DNA of 64,000 nucleotides, taken from Reticulitermes speratus (Eukaryota > Arthropoda > Insecta > Blattodea > Rhinotermitidae). The notes under the pieces are model-generated. The model did no database searches and had not been told where the DNA came from. It saw only the letters and a list, made by a program, of their open reading frames with translations. Shown in pieces: positions 1 through 11,534 of the stretch. Location of the stretch: assembly GCA_021186555.1 (NCBI GenBank), contig JAJKFL010000004.1, positions 24,518,406 to 24,582,405 on the forward strand, written 5' to 3'. Within the stretch, counting starts at the first letter, position 1, and every line of letters starts with the position of its first letter. Position numbers and translations under genes: made by a program.

Positions 1-238
1 AATATCAAAATTAATAACTGCAACGATTACAGGTAAGACGTTAAAATTGTCCTTACACATTCCATGAAGGTATATAGGGAGTGGACTTACTAGCTCCGCA
101 CATTCTTAAAATCGGCACTAATTGGATGTGAGTGGTCAGCCTTGAATATATGAATAAATACAATTGGGTTGCACGACCATTAATAAGGCCAAGTCGCACT
201 AAGGTCTCAAAGGGCTCACTGTGCCCCAATACCGAAAA

Positions 239-944
239 TCATGTATCAAGGCCAGCTCTCCAAATAAAGGACAGAATGACTCTCATGTTACATTTCCTGA
301 TATCCTTAGGGTCAAGTCTGTCGGCACCTATGGTAAAAAATCTACACGTAGCCAAAGCTTCACAGTAGCATAACACATGATTGGAAGATTCCTCTTCCAA
401 TCCACAAAATCTACCTGTAGGATCTTCAACTAGACCCATCATCTTCTCAGCGTATTGTGACCGGTCAACAGTCAGGCCACAGACCTGATTTTCATCCTAC
501 TTAAAGACAGTAGTATTGTCTTCTTCCCCTGTGAGCCTGACATTGGGAACAAGAAATACTCTTCCCGCGCATTTGATGCTGGTGTGTCATCCAATCGATG
601 ACACCTTGTCTAATGCACCGGGTCGAGATGACTAGCACAGGTTCCGGGCCAGTAAACTGATCACCAGAGGCTTTTTTAGCTAGGGCACCAGCCTTCTCAT
701 TGCCTTTAACGCCAGTATGTTCAGGAACCCAAACCAAAGGAACTGGACAACTAGCTGACAAAACATCCAGTGCCTTCCGGCGCTGCCATACTAGTCTGGA
801 GGTCACCTTAACTGCACAAAGCGCCTTTAGAGCTGCCTGGTTATCGGAGCAGATGTAAACCTTACTCTTAAGCCCAGGTATATTTTGTATATTACGTACA
901 CAGGTGAGAAGAGCAAAAACCTCAGCCTGGAATAGTGGTCAGCC
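239..944 (-). pseudogene. LINE fragment: RNase H domain and C-terminal zinc knuckle (I/Jockey/R1-like)
   Basis: Decayed 3' part of the ORF2 of a non-LTR retrotransposon, read right to left. The RNase H part runs from about 944 to 501: it starts at a QAEVFALL-like segment (the catalytic Glu), then CSDNQAALKAL (a catalytic Asp), then WVPEHTGVKGNEKAGALAKK. In active RNases H the last motif reads NExAD; here the Asp is Gly, so a catalytic residue appears lost. The frame breaks near 500 and resumes at about 498-239 with a CysCys/His/Cys-type segment (FCGLEEESSNHVLCYCEAL), typical of the tail that follows RNase H in these elements. The N-terminal endonuclease and reverse transcriptase are absent; a SINE fragment abuts the upstream edge. 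Family assignment to the I/Jockey/R1 group is by motif order only. Confidence 0.8.
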
Positions 945-1095
945 TTACACGCCGGCCGATTTACCCCCGGAGAAAAACCCCCAGTACCTATTGAACAGGG
1001 GGCTAGATGGATATCAGATCCCATCTGTACGTGTTGGAGAAAAGACAAATATCTTGCCCCTGCCGGGTTTGGAACCCTGGATTGTCCAGCCACTA
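945..1095 (-). mobile_element. SINE fragment, family F
   Basis: Minus-strand fragment similar to the element at 7573-7906: both share the cgcc...tttacc-cccgg-gaagaaccccag block, the gttggagaa(a)ag block and the ctgccggga block in the same order. The right side carries a degenerate B-box-like stretch (gggtttggaaccctgg). It lies directly against the 5' edge of the RNase H fragment, so it probably inserted into that LINE copy. Confidence 0.5.
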
Positions 1096-1590
1096 CACTG
1101 ACTTGAGAGAGAGGAGATAATATCTTTGCGATATTTAGGATTCTTACAGCTTTGTTGATGAAGGTTCAACTGTTGTGGGATATTGCACCATATCGATCAG
1201 TAAATACTTAACAGCCGACAAGCGACATCATGCTAGAAGTCTTGGAACTTGAAAATCTTTTTACCTACAGAGTTCTGTATTACAAGGGCTTTATATTGGA
1301 ACCGAAGTCTCAAATAATGCAAACAGCTCTTAAGTAATCTGTTGTAGCCAAAGAGTGTACAACGAATAATTATCACATATGAAGAAAATAACCAGAGAAA
1401 CTTACTGACGAACCTGGATACATAAGCGGCATCTCTCAAAGTTACTGAAGAATGAAGTACAATGTGGCGCCGAACTTACCTGTAAAAAACAAACAAATAA
1501 TATCATGTAATTTTCTTATTTTCTTTCATTAAATCATTATTATATGTTTCAGTTTCCAATAAAATCTAATACATAATTACACGTCTGATA
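1096..1590. other. No recognisable feature
   Basis: A+T-rich DNA. The only open frame (minus strand, about 68 codons) has hydrophobic, low-complexity content and no family motif. Confidence 0.5.
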
Positions 1591-1625
1591 TGCTATGCGT
1601 TTCGACAAGATTTTGTCACCTTCAG
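1591..1625 (-). repeat. Hammerhead-like hairpin motif (GACAA/UUGUC stem)
   Basis: Reading the minus strand: CTGAAGG, T, GACAA, loop AATC, TTGTC, GAAACGCATAG. The five-base stem is perfect. Compared with the hammerhead core CUGANGA the last base is G instead of A, and one T separates the core from the stem, as in every other copy in this window. No inverted partner is seen nearby. Confidence 0.5.
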
Positions 1626-2028
1626 GCGGGGTGCTTACAATATGAGAAGTAACACATTTATGTGGCAAGTAAAAAATTAATATTCTTGACTAACAATAGC
1701 CTCGTTAGATTGCCTCATATCTTCTATTACGAGTGCGATAACACGATAACAATTTACAGCTATCCTTTCGTCTCTCTCTCTTCTACATATTGCGTATACG
1801 GGCGAGTATGATGCAGGGGAGATTGTCTGGAGCTACCCTGTTCTAAAAGGAAGAAATGATAATGAAGAGAATTCTAATTTGTATAACACAAATGAATTCA
1901 CGGACTCTACAGATTGTATAAAGGCACTGACCTGGAAACGGATATGCGTGTCAAAAAGACTACAATGAGCTGGGTACGTAGTAAGCATGTTCGACAACAG
2001 AAACCTAAAACGAATTCTTGGGAAATAT
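1626..2028. other. No recognisable feature
   Basis: A short pyrimidine run (tcgtctctctctcttct, near 1769-1785) is the only structure noticed. Confidence 0.4.
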
Positions 2029-2189
2029 CTCGGATGAATAAGTTCCGCCGGAAAGCGAAGAATAGATGGGAAGGCGAAGTGCGGAAGGATTCCGCTAGAA
2101 TTCTCAATATCAAGAATTGGCGCGCAGCGGCAAGACATTCGAGTCACTGCAGGAACAAAACAGGGAGGCCATGGCCAGGAAGTGAATAG
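2029..2189 (+). pseudogene. LINE reverse transcriptase C-terminal tail (fragment)
   Basis: Plus-strand frame reading RRKAKNRWEGEVRKDSARI, then LNIKNWRAAARHSSHCR. This matches the arrangement at the extreme C-terminus of many LINE ORF2 proteins (R-RWEDEVRKDL...GIKNWRAAA-DR-WR). About 50 codons are recognisable before the stop at 2187-2189; nothing upstream looks like reverse transcriptase, so this is a 5'-truncated stub. Its sequence is unlike the two other LINE tail families in the window, so it represents a third family. Confidence 0.6.
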
Positions 2190-3054
2190 AAGAGCAACAG
2201 GAGAAAGGAAAAGAAGAAGACGAACTAAATTCGCGAATTACAGCTATTATGTGAAGTTAAGAGTCGCTGAGCTAGTGAAAAAAATTTCTGCCTCCGAAGC
2301 CGAAGGAACTCACTGTTTGTCCATGCTCTGAGCCAGATTAACAGACACACAGATTCACGTCACATTTAAGTCCATTTGAATCTTATCCTTCCATCTGTGT
2401 GTAGGTGCCTCAAACGATATCTGTGCCTCCAATATTTCAATAGAAATTCTGTGTGCATTTCTCATCTTTCTCGTTTCCGTCAACCTCAGATCTCCTTGCT
2501 TTGATTACATAAACATACACATGCATACATATTGACATACGTAAGCATGTACGTGTACATATGTAATTACCAAAATAATAAGTGGTGAAACGTAAAACTA
2601 TGAAGCTCCCCACAAATTCATATACATATCCCTGTTACTTTGTCTCTGTATTATCCAAATATTTTCTTCAGCATCTTAGGATGCGAAACCTAGTCTCACG
2701 TTTATTGAAAACGACAGGAAAAATAATACGCTTCTTTCCTCAATTATTATAAGTGCGATAAAAGCAGGGAGCATGAAGATCAACACAGATTAGGTAATCG
2801 AATATCCATTTGTTGACGTTCTTGACATTGAATGTACTTCCTTTAGACCATCTACTACGCGCAGACATGCTCGAAGTGTCATCTACTGATCAAGGTAGGA
2901 ACCAGAACCAATGTACGAACAGTCGTGCCCTCTCACCGTCTGTTGCAGGGAACACACTTGCGATGACGTCAGCTGCTGCTGCCACGGCAAAATCGAGAAC
3001 TTCGACGCTGGTTGCTGCCTTCTGACGCGTGATATCGTGTAGTCTGATGTAAGC
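2190..3054. other. No recognisable feature
   Basis: Mixed-composition DNA with a short CA/TA-rich patch around 2508-2570. Small open frames near 2810-3114 occur on both strands over the same bases and have no family motif. Confidence 0.4.
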
Positions 3055-3300
3055 GTACAGACGTTTCACAGCTCCCGTCTTCAGTATTAGGGTACACGGG
3101 ATATACGTACCCACAGTTTACTGTCGCAGATGTGTACAGACGTTTCAGAGGATCCTGCTGCCTCCATCATCAGAATAATCTGTCTACCCTGATGATGGAT
3201 AAACGGCAGAAGTCTGCCGGCGTTTCAGAGGATCCTGCTCTCTCCATGAGGTTGTCCTGATGAAGGAGGCGGCAGGATCCTCTGAAACGTCAGTACATAT
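3055..3300. repeat. Cluster of inverted hairpin motifs (GAAACGTC type)
   Basis: At least three related units. Minus strand 3055-3082 (CTGAAGAC...GTGAAACGTC) and minus strand 3134-3173 (CTGATGAT, GGAGG, loop, CCTCT, GAAACGTC) are arranged head to tail. A plus-strand unit lies at 3257-3290 (CTGATGAA...CCTCTGAAACGTC), facing a degenerate minus unit at about 3218-3250 (CCTCTGAAACGCC). The last two form a hairpin with the cagaggatcctgct / gcaggatcctctg arms. Stem GGAGG/CCUCU pairs with one G-U wobble. Confidence 0.6.
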
Positions 3301-3810
3301 CTAGCAGACTACACGGCGTCACATTCCAGTATACATGTTCAACAACTATCCAACTGAAAGTGTACGCGGGTCACAACACAGAAGCATATCCTTCCTGGCT
3401 GACAGCAAACATTATAGTCACCGCAGTAAGAACCCCTTATCTCACCCCAATAATACAAACTACATGGCGAGATTCGGAGTTTTCACAGTGACGCTGAAGT
3501 TTCAAATCTTCAAATCAGGGTCCAAGCCAGTGTTTCCGAACCAGGGTTCCGCACAACATTGTTAAGGGTTCTGCGAGAAATCGCGGAATAAATAAAAATT
3601 TTTGAAATGCCACGAAAAATTTCAAATATCCCTCGAAACATCGCGGGAATTTTTGTCAGGCAATACAGAAGTAATCTCCTTGCGCTACCCACTGCCTCTA
3701 TGTTTTGTTTTTGTTTTCATAGGTGCAGGTTCCTCTGGATATGTAAAATTATTTTATGGGTTCCTCCACGGAAGAAAAGGTTAGACAACACGGGTCTAAA
3801 CAGGCATAAT
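3301..3810. other. No recognisable feature
   Basis: Nothing beyond overlapping short open frames in several registers near 3600-3840 with no conserved motif. Confidence 0.4.
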
Positions 3811-3898
3811 GGAGCTTGCTGCCTCCATCTTCAGGGCCTATAAGTTCTTTGAATCCTTAAGTCGTTAGGATGAGACAGGAAGCTCCTCCGAAACGTCG
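3811..3898. repeat. Degenerate fold-back hairpin with GAAACGTCG end
   Basis: The left arm, read on the minus strand, gives CTGAAGAT followed by GGAGGC, loop AGCAA, GCTCC (3834 to 3811). The right arm on the plus strand ends in gaagctcctccGAAACGTCG (3879-3898). The ggagcttgctgcctcc and gacaggaagctcctcc arms are imperfect inverted repeats. Related to the cluster at 3055-3300. Confidence 0.5.
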
Positions 3899-4499
3899 AT
3901 AACAATTTAACAATCGCACAGCCATACCCTAAAAGGTGTGACTCCTCAAAAGTTACAGGACTACTGTCAATAATTTTCCGTGATTCACCAGGAAATGTGA
4001 CGGAAAGACAGAAATGCTGCAAGGAGCCTTAGGGGTTTTTGACAACATTCAGGTAACATAAAGGGTTGTAAACCATGGCGCTGTCTTACACTGTGCTACC
4101 ACGAAATGGATAAGAATAGGTGCGAAAGATTAAACCAGCCATTTAGAGAGTTACTACGGTCTTAAATTCTCAGAATTTAACACCACGCCTACGTATACTG
4201 CCGGCGTATTACGAAAATTCAATTATGATAGGTGAAAATTGCATTAACAGTTTACGTGTAGGATTTACGGACGGTATAGTGAGAAAATGACGGGCTCTTC
4301 TGGCCCGCATAAATGTTGGAACTCTATTGCACATATTCTGGACAATGTCGAACGTTTTAGGTCAGTAACACTACAACATAAACCATAAAACTACATAAAC
4401 TATAAGGAAACACGAAAGTGTTAATTCACAATATAGTACTGCATAGCTCATAATGACAGTATTAGATCAAATTCCGAGCTAGACACTTTAATGGAGGCG
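3899..4499. other. No recognisable feature
   Basis: No open frame above about 60 codons and no repeat recognised. Confidence 0.4.
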
Positions 4500-4802
4500 T
4501 CTGAGCGTCTACAGCTTCAGAACATGGACAGTTATACCAGAAGAGGGGGATAAAACTCTAATTTTCAAAGTGGCAGGATTAATTTATGTTCTTTAAAAGA
4601 GGAATGCACTTGTGGAGGTGAACAAACAGTAGAACATCTACTATTTGATTGCCCCATATTCGGACACAGGAGATTTTGCCTTGAAATGCACTTAAACAAA
4701 TGTAATATTAGTTACCATAAGCCACTGTACAATATATTTAGTAGAAACTGTTGTCAAAAACATTTCATTAATTTTATACACCATATCAATAGAAAATTGT
4801 AA
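4500..4802 (+). pseudogene. LINE C-terminal zinc-knuckle tail (Jockey/I-like), truncated
   Basis: Plus-strand frame containing ECTCGGEQTVEHLLFDCP, i.e. C-x-C-G...H...C, the zinc-knuckle-like segment that follows RNase H or reverse transcriptase in Jockey/I/R1-type LINE proteins. It continues for about 40 codons to a TAA at 4800-4802. The upstream part (about 4500-4600) is frame-disrupted, and no RNase H or reverse transcriptase motif remains. Its sequence differs clearly from the knuckle at 239-500, so it is another lineage. Confidence 0.6.
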
Positions 4803-4994
4803 GTAACAATATTGTTATTATATGTACTTGGTTAAACTTTAACCCTAATATACACATGTAAAATAGGGTTTCTTTTTGGGGGGGGAAAAAAAAGAGGAAT
4901 GTAAACTTATGGATACACTACATAAAGAAAAATAGTTTTATGATTAAAAAGCTTTTCATTTATTTCTCGAAGACCTTAATTCAAGCTTATCATC

Positions 4995-4997
<3 letters not shown>

Positions 4998-5037
<40 letters not shown>

Positions 5038-5052
5038 GTGTGTGTGTGTGTG
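4998..5052 (+). repeat. Microsatellite (TA)n followed by (TG)n
   Basis: About 18 TA dinucleotides, then a short TC/TG transition and about eight TG dinucleotides. Confidence 0.95.
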
Positions 5053-5889
5053 CCTTTATTAAATATAAAATTCAACTGGTTACAAGAAATATGTTCCCAG
5101 TACATACATATCTATGTTCAAGTGACACTGTTCAATGGGTAACAGACACTATTTCAATAAAAGGCACCCTTAAATGTTTAATGTCGTATGCTCTTCTCCC
5201 TTCATTATTCAATTTGACTCACTACCACTGCACTGAACTTCATGGCTTTGATATTTTCTGTTCAACAAATATTATACCAGTGCTTCAAAATGTAAGACAT
5301 TTAAAATCATAGTCGGAGCATTTGAAAGGACGATATCACATGGAAAACAGAGACATGTTGGAGTGTAATATTAAAAGAGATTCATTATTAAAAAAAATAG
5401 TGTGAGTGTGTGAATTGGATGCTTCTGAATCAGGTTAAAATCCACCGGTGACGTGAACGCGGTAATAAACCTCGGAGTTATATAAAGTGCGGAGTATGCT
5501 ATTTGTGTCTCAAGTAGGAGTCTGCTGCATGCAGTTACTACATACAGTACTACAGATCCCATATAAACAAGACGTATAGCCTGTAGTTTATCATCTCCAT
5601 TCGTTCCTATTTGTAAACAGAAAGAAAGCGATAAATAGCCATTGCTAGACTTAGTTCCATTTGGTAGGCCGAGCGAAATATGTGGTTTAAGACCGCGTCT
5701 TGTCTAAGGCAGGGGTGCACAAATACCAGGAGCCAAACCGACCAGGCGACTAATTTTGGACGGTCGGGACTAATATTTGTAGGTTTTCAACATGCAACTT
5801 GCTTCATGCGACCATCCTGGTGCCTAGAATTTTCAGGGGCTCCTATATTTTTACAAAACATGTACACCCATATTCTAAGGTCATAATCC
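5053..5889. other. No recognisable feature
   Basis: Short open frames only; the 90-codon plus-strand frame beginning at 5040 starts inside the TG microsatellite and has no motif. Confidence 0.4.
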
Positions 5890-5945
5890 CGTAGTCTGTC
5901 TTACGACAAGTCCATAGCGTCGTCCAAAGCGAGTTTCCACCTACA
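5890..5945 (-). pseudogene. LINE-B 3' end, very short fragment
   Basis: The plus strand reads cgtagtctgtcttacgacaa-gtccatag, then cgtccaaagcgagtttcc. This is the same 3' end seen at 16.88 and 61.43 kb, which on the minus strand encodes the terminal WKR/GRGYGPVVRQ-like residues. Only about 55 bp are recognisable, as expected for a strongly 5'-truncated insertion. Confidence 0.55.
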
Positions 5946-6413
5946 TCGCTCATCCTCCTTCCGCAATAGCCACCTCATTTAAACATTTCTGTAATAGAGT
6001 AGCACGCCATGTGGCTATATTACTTAGGGTACGAAGTAATGGGAGGAAATTAGAAGGCCTGAACGCAAAGTTGAGAATCAGAAAATAAACACTTGAAATT
6101 AGACATTGCGATAAATTTGCATTCGCAAAATGAAATCTGGATTTTATTGGCAAATTGAAGCAATTTTATAAGGATTCATTTTCATCTATAAGTTATCTCG
6201 GTATACTTACAAATGCCTACGTATTTTTCGCAATCAGGCAAATAGAATAATTTTATGGCCAGTTCTTACCTACGTCACAAACAGCTCAGCACATTCCCGT
6301 CTTTAAAATAAGAAACACGTGTTCAGCTGTTATGAAATCATTCATTGAGAATGAAGATGTATTGCTTCATATTTACCGGGTACCATACTTACACTTCTAC
6401 AGAGAGGTGAGTT
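5946..6413. other. No recognisable feature
   Basis: Intervening A+T-rich DNA up to the target-site duplication of the next SINE. Confidence 0.4.
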
Positions 6414-6424
6414 ATCTCTTAATT

Positions 6425-6835
6425 TAATTTTTTTTTAAATGGCTCGACAGCCCCTTGGGGGCCTAGGCCGCCTCATTGTCCGAGGCTTCACGATCACACA
6501 ATTGAGACACACCACACTCGGTAGGACTCCTCTGGACGAGGGACCAGCTCGTCCCAGAGACCTCTACCTGACAACACACAACACTCAAAAGAGACAGACA
6601 TCCACGTCCTAGGTGGGATTTTTTTTTTTTTTACCTGTCCGGGGTTTTTCCCATTTGATCCATTTTTGTACTGTTTAAATCCTTTCGTCCTTCATGTCAC
6701 TTTACGTTCCATGCTATCGTCCTTACAACAAACACAACACAAACATCCATGCCCCCGGTGGGATTCAAACCCACGATCCTAGTAAGCGAGCTGCCGAAGA
6801 CCCACGCCTTAGACCGCACGGCCACTGGGATCGGC
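6425..6835 (-). mobile_element. tRNA-derived SINE, family B (with internal extra segment)
   Basis: Minus-strand SINE flanked by an 11-bp direct repeat ATCTCTTAATT (6414-6424 and 6836-6846). The tRNA-like head is at the right: gccgatcccagtggccgtgc, then a B box whose complement here reads gggattcaaaccc. The body matches the copy at 13207-13459. This copy is about 160 bp longer: near 6600-6760 an additional piece containing a T13 run interrupts it, and the short block acatccacgtcc...ggtgggatt occurs on both sides, as if an insertion or partial duplication had occurred. Confidence 0.8.
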
Positions 6836-7045
6836 ATCTCTTAATTGTATCCTTAACTTTATCTCTTAACTGCATCCTTAAAAAATTTCGCAAAGTTTCC
6901 AAAGCCCAAATTCAATAAAAAATTATTACGCGGTTTTCTTTAAATTTCCACTTGTTTTTCCACACTGTAACTGCACTAAAGTAACTTCATTACCCTTCAT
7001 TCTCTTTTCCATTATCACAAAATAAAATTGTGTACGCGTCATTTA

Positions 7046-7071
7046 GAGAGAGAGAGAGAGAGAAAGAGAGG
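7046..7071 (+). repeat. Microsatellite (GA)n
   Basis: About twelve GA dinucleotides with one interruption. Confidence 0.9.
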
Positions 7072-7555
7072 CACACGAGTAACTAAGATTAAGGCAGTAC
7101 ATGGCACATCCACTATCACTCTAATCTAATTGTGGTTGTCTTAACACGGTTTTCATAACTGCTGAATTACTGCCTTCCCAGACTAAATCTAATTTTAGTC
7201 CCGGTTTCAAACCGCGCAGTATAAATGTAATAAAACACAACCATCCCATCTAATATGATGACATATAATGAGGAATAAATATTCCTAGTTATTGAAATAA
7301 TACATAATTTTGCAATTCTCAATCAAATATGGCTCTTAAAGAATTAAACCATGACAATTATTTTCTTTAACTGTTTTCGTGTAATGGGGCCTTTCTTGAG
7401 AAACTCAATGCCTTTCATCTGACAAAGAAGTACACCGAATTATGTGAAACCCTAAGGCTCACTAGCATTTTCACAATGGCCCTATGTTGAGCCCATTTAA
7501 CTCAATTCACAACTTCAGGGGGTCTTGAATATGGTATCTTCCCTTCACGACTCTC
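7072..7555. other. No recognisable feature
   Basis: No motif or repeat recognised. Confidence 0.4.
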
Positions 7556-7572
7556 ACTAAAAATCAGTACAA

Positions 7573-7906
7573 TACAACGTTTTCCCTATCCAAACTATGA
7601 AAATGCACAGAGGGAGTGCAGGTATAGCTCCACTTATTCTCAACATTGGCGCTAGATAGAAGTGAGTGTTCAACTGCACGCCCCCACCGCTTTACCTCCG
7701 GGGAAGAACCCCAGAGAAGGTCTGGTCGTTTTGGAGAAGAGAAAAATGTGTAGCATCTGCCGGGAATTTTTTTTTTTAAATTGTGTGTACTGTTGAATAC
7801 TGGCTACCTGACAATTTGTACATCTACAGACAAGCAAGGAATTCAAACCCCGGACCTCCCAACCCGTATCACAGTCACTATCCCGACTACGTTACCCCGG
7901 CTCCCT
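7573..7906 (-). mobile_element. tRNA-derived SINE, family F
   Basis: The minus-strand head at the right reads ggagccggggtaacgtagtc, followed by ggtccggggtttgaattcc (B box). The body contains the cacgccccc...tttacctccgggg and gttttggagaag blocks also seen at 945-1095. The flanks ctaaaaatcagtacaa (7556 onward) and ctaaaaattagtataa (7907 onward) may be a diverged target-site duplication, which would set the left limit near 7573; that boundary is tentative. Confidence 0.65.
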
Positions 7907-8230
7907 CTAAAAATTAGTATAAATTTCTAATTTCTTCCTTACTTGCTACATGCCCCGCCCATCCTAATATCGTTGCTTTCATCGCATTTAAGCTGTATTA
8001 AACCCTTTACACTACTTACAAGCCATGATATTCTTGCTGCAAAATGCCAAATCCGGTCCCTGTTTCCTGGGTTAAAAGCCCTACAAATACTTGCGAAGTA
8101 TTTGTACGATAAGCCTTTGTTAGGAGTAATTGTCCGAGATCTGGTATCTTGTGCCTGCATTACGCCATAAAGAGTACCCTGAACAACACACGAACTGTGT
8201 AGCTTCTGTTAACCGCGCGTTCTAACGGCG

Positions 8231-8375
8231 ATGACCATGAAGAATACAGTCTTCTGGGAAGTGACGTTGTACATTCTGGTAGAAGGTTTAATTTTATACA
8301 GTAAAAGTAGAGGCAACACATCCCTCCGAAACGTCGGCAAATTTCTACCAGATTACAAGAGTCATATTAAATATG
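8231..8375. repeat. Degenerate palindromic element with GAAACGTCGG
   Basis: Contains cttctgggaagtgacgttg like the ends of the family at 30.15 kb, the inverted pair tctggtagaa / ttctaccaga (8275 and 8345), and cctccGAAACGTCGG near 8322-8336. Too decayed for a reliable hammerhead-like stem. Confidence 0.4.
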
Positions 8376-9984
8376 GCAGTATCCTTTATAAATTATTCTG
8401 CTTAATGAAATGTATTAATTGTAAAAAAATTAATAACCGTTCAAGCCACTAATCACGCATTTCACGTTAGTATTAACGTAAGCTGAGAGAAAAACTCCGT
8501 GTGTTCTTACACCGTTATGGGAACATGACGAAATTCAAAAAACGCGCTTCGAACATAAAGCTTTTTCTTGGCGCTCATTTCTTGTAGGTAATAAACCGCT
8601 GGAAATTAAAAGCCCTAAAGAAACAAGCTACAGGCTCCACTTTTATGCTGAAGGAAACGGAAATTATTAAAAGCTCGCGAGAACTGGAAAACTGTGTCCT
8701 ACAATGCGTTATAACCGTTTAAGAGTTTCGAGTGTTATTGTACAACTTTCCCTTAACGCCTCGAGTCTCAGTTAAGGAGTTTTAAAAAGTCTCATGAATT
8801 TATTGATCGACAGCAAGAATCAATATTTATGGCACATGTCTGTGGGATCTACTAAATTAATCTGACAGCGATGATTCCTTCCAGATTGGAAGGTAAAGTG
8901 GATACAAAACAAATAGGCAACAGACTTAATTATTTCTTATTTTGAACTGAAATACACTGGGTTCTAAGCTTCAGGAATGAAACGACCGACAATCCAGGCC
9001 CTATCTGCTTTACACACTATTATAATTTCAGAAACACACAGCCATACAACTGCATGAATCAATGCCGCTTAGGTCTACAAACCGAATAGTCCTCGGGAAT
9101 TCTCCTTGGAATACATAATATCTTCTGCAAATAATTTTCACCGCTCTTTGTCTCGGAATATAACATCTGAAGTGAAATAAATGAAAGCTGGGGCTTGCTG
9201 AAGCTCCTGATGGCTGTTCTGGTCACAATTTACTAACAAAAAATATTTTTTACTATGTTAAGTAAAAGCATGCAAGCTTTGTCACAACTAAATAGTAATT
9301 AAATTTACTTTTATGAATAATGATGTACACTTCGCGTGTTACATCAAGTATTTTCATCGCACGCATCGGAATATATCTTGCTGAATATTAGAAACAACTA
9401 GTGTAATTATAACAGCACTAAAACAAATGACGTTTCGGCCTTTAATTTAGTGAACGATCGAGATAATAAACAAAGGTCGATATTTGGGTATTAAGTTGAA
9501 ATAACTGTATGAGGCAGCGCGTAACTTTGGAGCCTACGTTTCTTGTCCTTCTTGTGGCGTGAATGTTTGTCGTATATTTCTCTTCCTACGAGCTGTCTTG
9601 CAATAGAACTTGCCTTAAAACGAAATTATTTAAATTCAACACGGCTTCACTTTTATCCAAATAATTCTCAGAAATATTTGTGGCGTAAAATTTTCAAACC
9701 ACCTAATCCATGAAAATGCAATTCGAAGAAAACAAAAGAACAAACTAAGCTGACTTTTTAGATGTGGTTTATTGTAAAAAAATAGCACGTGTTTATGTGA
9801 CAGGACACAAAGTAATTCAAGCGATTCCAGCAGGTCATCTAAGGCAATTATTTCCTGAAAATAAAGATACAATCTTTAGAAATGGAAGTGACCGAAAATG
9901 TATTATACAGCTACATATCGCTCTTGTTAAAAACATCAGAACAACTCTAATAAACTCGGATAATTCAAGCGTATTTAAACCTGT
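8376..9984. other. No recognisable feature
   Basis: No repeat or coding signal. A lone gacgtttcggcc at 9428-9439 resembles the GAAACGTC end of the hairpin families, but no CTGANGA partner follows. Confidence 0.4.
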
Positions 9985-10170
9985 TTAATATCGACCACAG
10001 AATCGGCTACGCTGACAGCCAACCAAATTCAGATGTTATCTTGGCACTTGTCTTGGAGGACAAAGCAAAGCTACGTACAATTCAGTAAGGAGATTTACTG
10101 TCCTTACTGGGATTCAAACAGTGCAAGTCCCAAATACGAGACATGTATTACCGCCTGAGCCAGTTTTCTG
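9985..10170 (-). mobile_element. Possible tRNA-derived SINE fragment
   Basis: The minus strand begins ctggctcaggcggtaata (A-box-like, as in family A) and continues to tgtttgaatcccagtaagg (B-box-like, GWTCRANNC present). The body up to about 9990 has no second copy in the window, so the left limit is unknown. Confidence 0.4.
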
Positions 10171-10379
10171 GCTGTAAGACAAGTTTACCGGATGATTAGG
10201 GTAAGAAATTGATGAAAGAGAGACACATTATAAATTACTGCAGTCAGGCTTGTCCACTCTTTCATAAATATAGACAATATTTCTTTGCCTGCCAAGCGAG
10301 CAGGAACTATTCTCCATTGAAATTCTCATGTCATAAAAACTTCCTTTTCATCCTGAACCAATTCAAGGAACTTCTGTTG

Positions 10380-10515
10380 ACAGGGATTAAGTTTCTGGTC
10401 CAGACAAGCAGCAGCGCCCCTCTGCAAACCTCTATCACCAGAGTCGCACAGCTGAAGTAAGATTCGAACCCTCGGTCTTCATATTTGGGCGGCCTAGACC
10501 GATAATGTCACGTGC
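10380..10515 (-). mobile_element. Possible tRNA-like SINE head
   Basis: The minus strand reads atcggtctaggccgccc, then gagggttcgaatcttac, resembling A and B boxes of a Leu-type tRNA head with usual spacing. No second copy is visible here. Confidence 0.35.
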
Positions 10516-11462
10516 AGCATTTGGGACTGTGGCGTGATATATCCGTGGAATTGAAATGTCCAAATCCATGCACAAGGAAAGTATAAGACGTCACACATAA
10601 TATGAAACGTAGCCCAGAATTCAAATTCTTCAGTCCACAAATTGCTTACGTATCTAATACCGTTGAAACCCCTCTGTTCTTTCAGCAGAGTTGAACACGC
10701 GAATCTCATTTTACACGTTCTATGAAAATAACACGATTATTGAAATTTGTGGACATAATACAGAGTGGCGTAAGCCATTTGACATTAGAGGCAATATGTT
10801 AACAAGTAGTGTCAATTGCCTTTTGCGCCATCCTCTATAGTTACTGGCTAGTTACTGGTTTGTCGCCTAATTTCTGTGCACACAGAACGCGAAGTTGTAA
10901 TAACGAACTTTATAAAGCAGTGCAAACAGATATATGATAAAGAAAAATGAAGTGTAAGTGAAGGAGTATTTTTTACACTTCCTATAATGTTGTATTACTT
11001 TACGTACGTATCCTAGTTATGACCTGCACACAGCCTAAAACATTTTCTTTAGCTACTGGACATGCTTCAACTTCAATACGCTAAACATCACGAGGGATTA
11101 TTCACCACTGTGGTACTAATTAGGGCTCAAAATTAAAAAGGACATTCCTTAAAATGGTTAAAAACACCAAAAGAAACTTAAAATCCCGACAAAACAAATG
11201 CAGATAAAAACACTGCTCAAACCACACCGTTACCCCATTCCTTCGTGCCAGCACAGCTGTGTTACCGTTTTAGCAGGTCGTCGTTAACTGCTGTTAGTGC
11301 CCATTCCGCATTCCTTTAATATGTTACCCATTTTCTGCTTTGTTCTTATTGTGCCTTTCCAATGACTTTTCCTTCTTCAAGCATTTTTCCAACATTACAG
11401 TTTGTTATCAAGCTGCAATGTTGAACACTCAGCGTTTCCCAATTTAGAAGCTTAAAATAACA
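10516..11462. other. No recognisable feature
   Basis: No coding or repeat signal recognised before the fold-back element. Confidence 0.4.
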
Positions 11463-11534
11463 AATATATACTTCTTACAGTATGCAGTCATACACAACTA
11501 AAGTAATTTTTTTTTAATTTTATTTAGGCAACAA

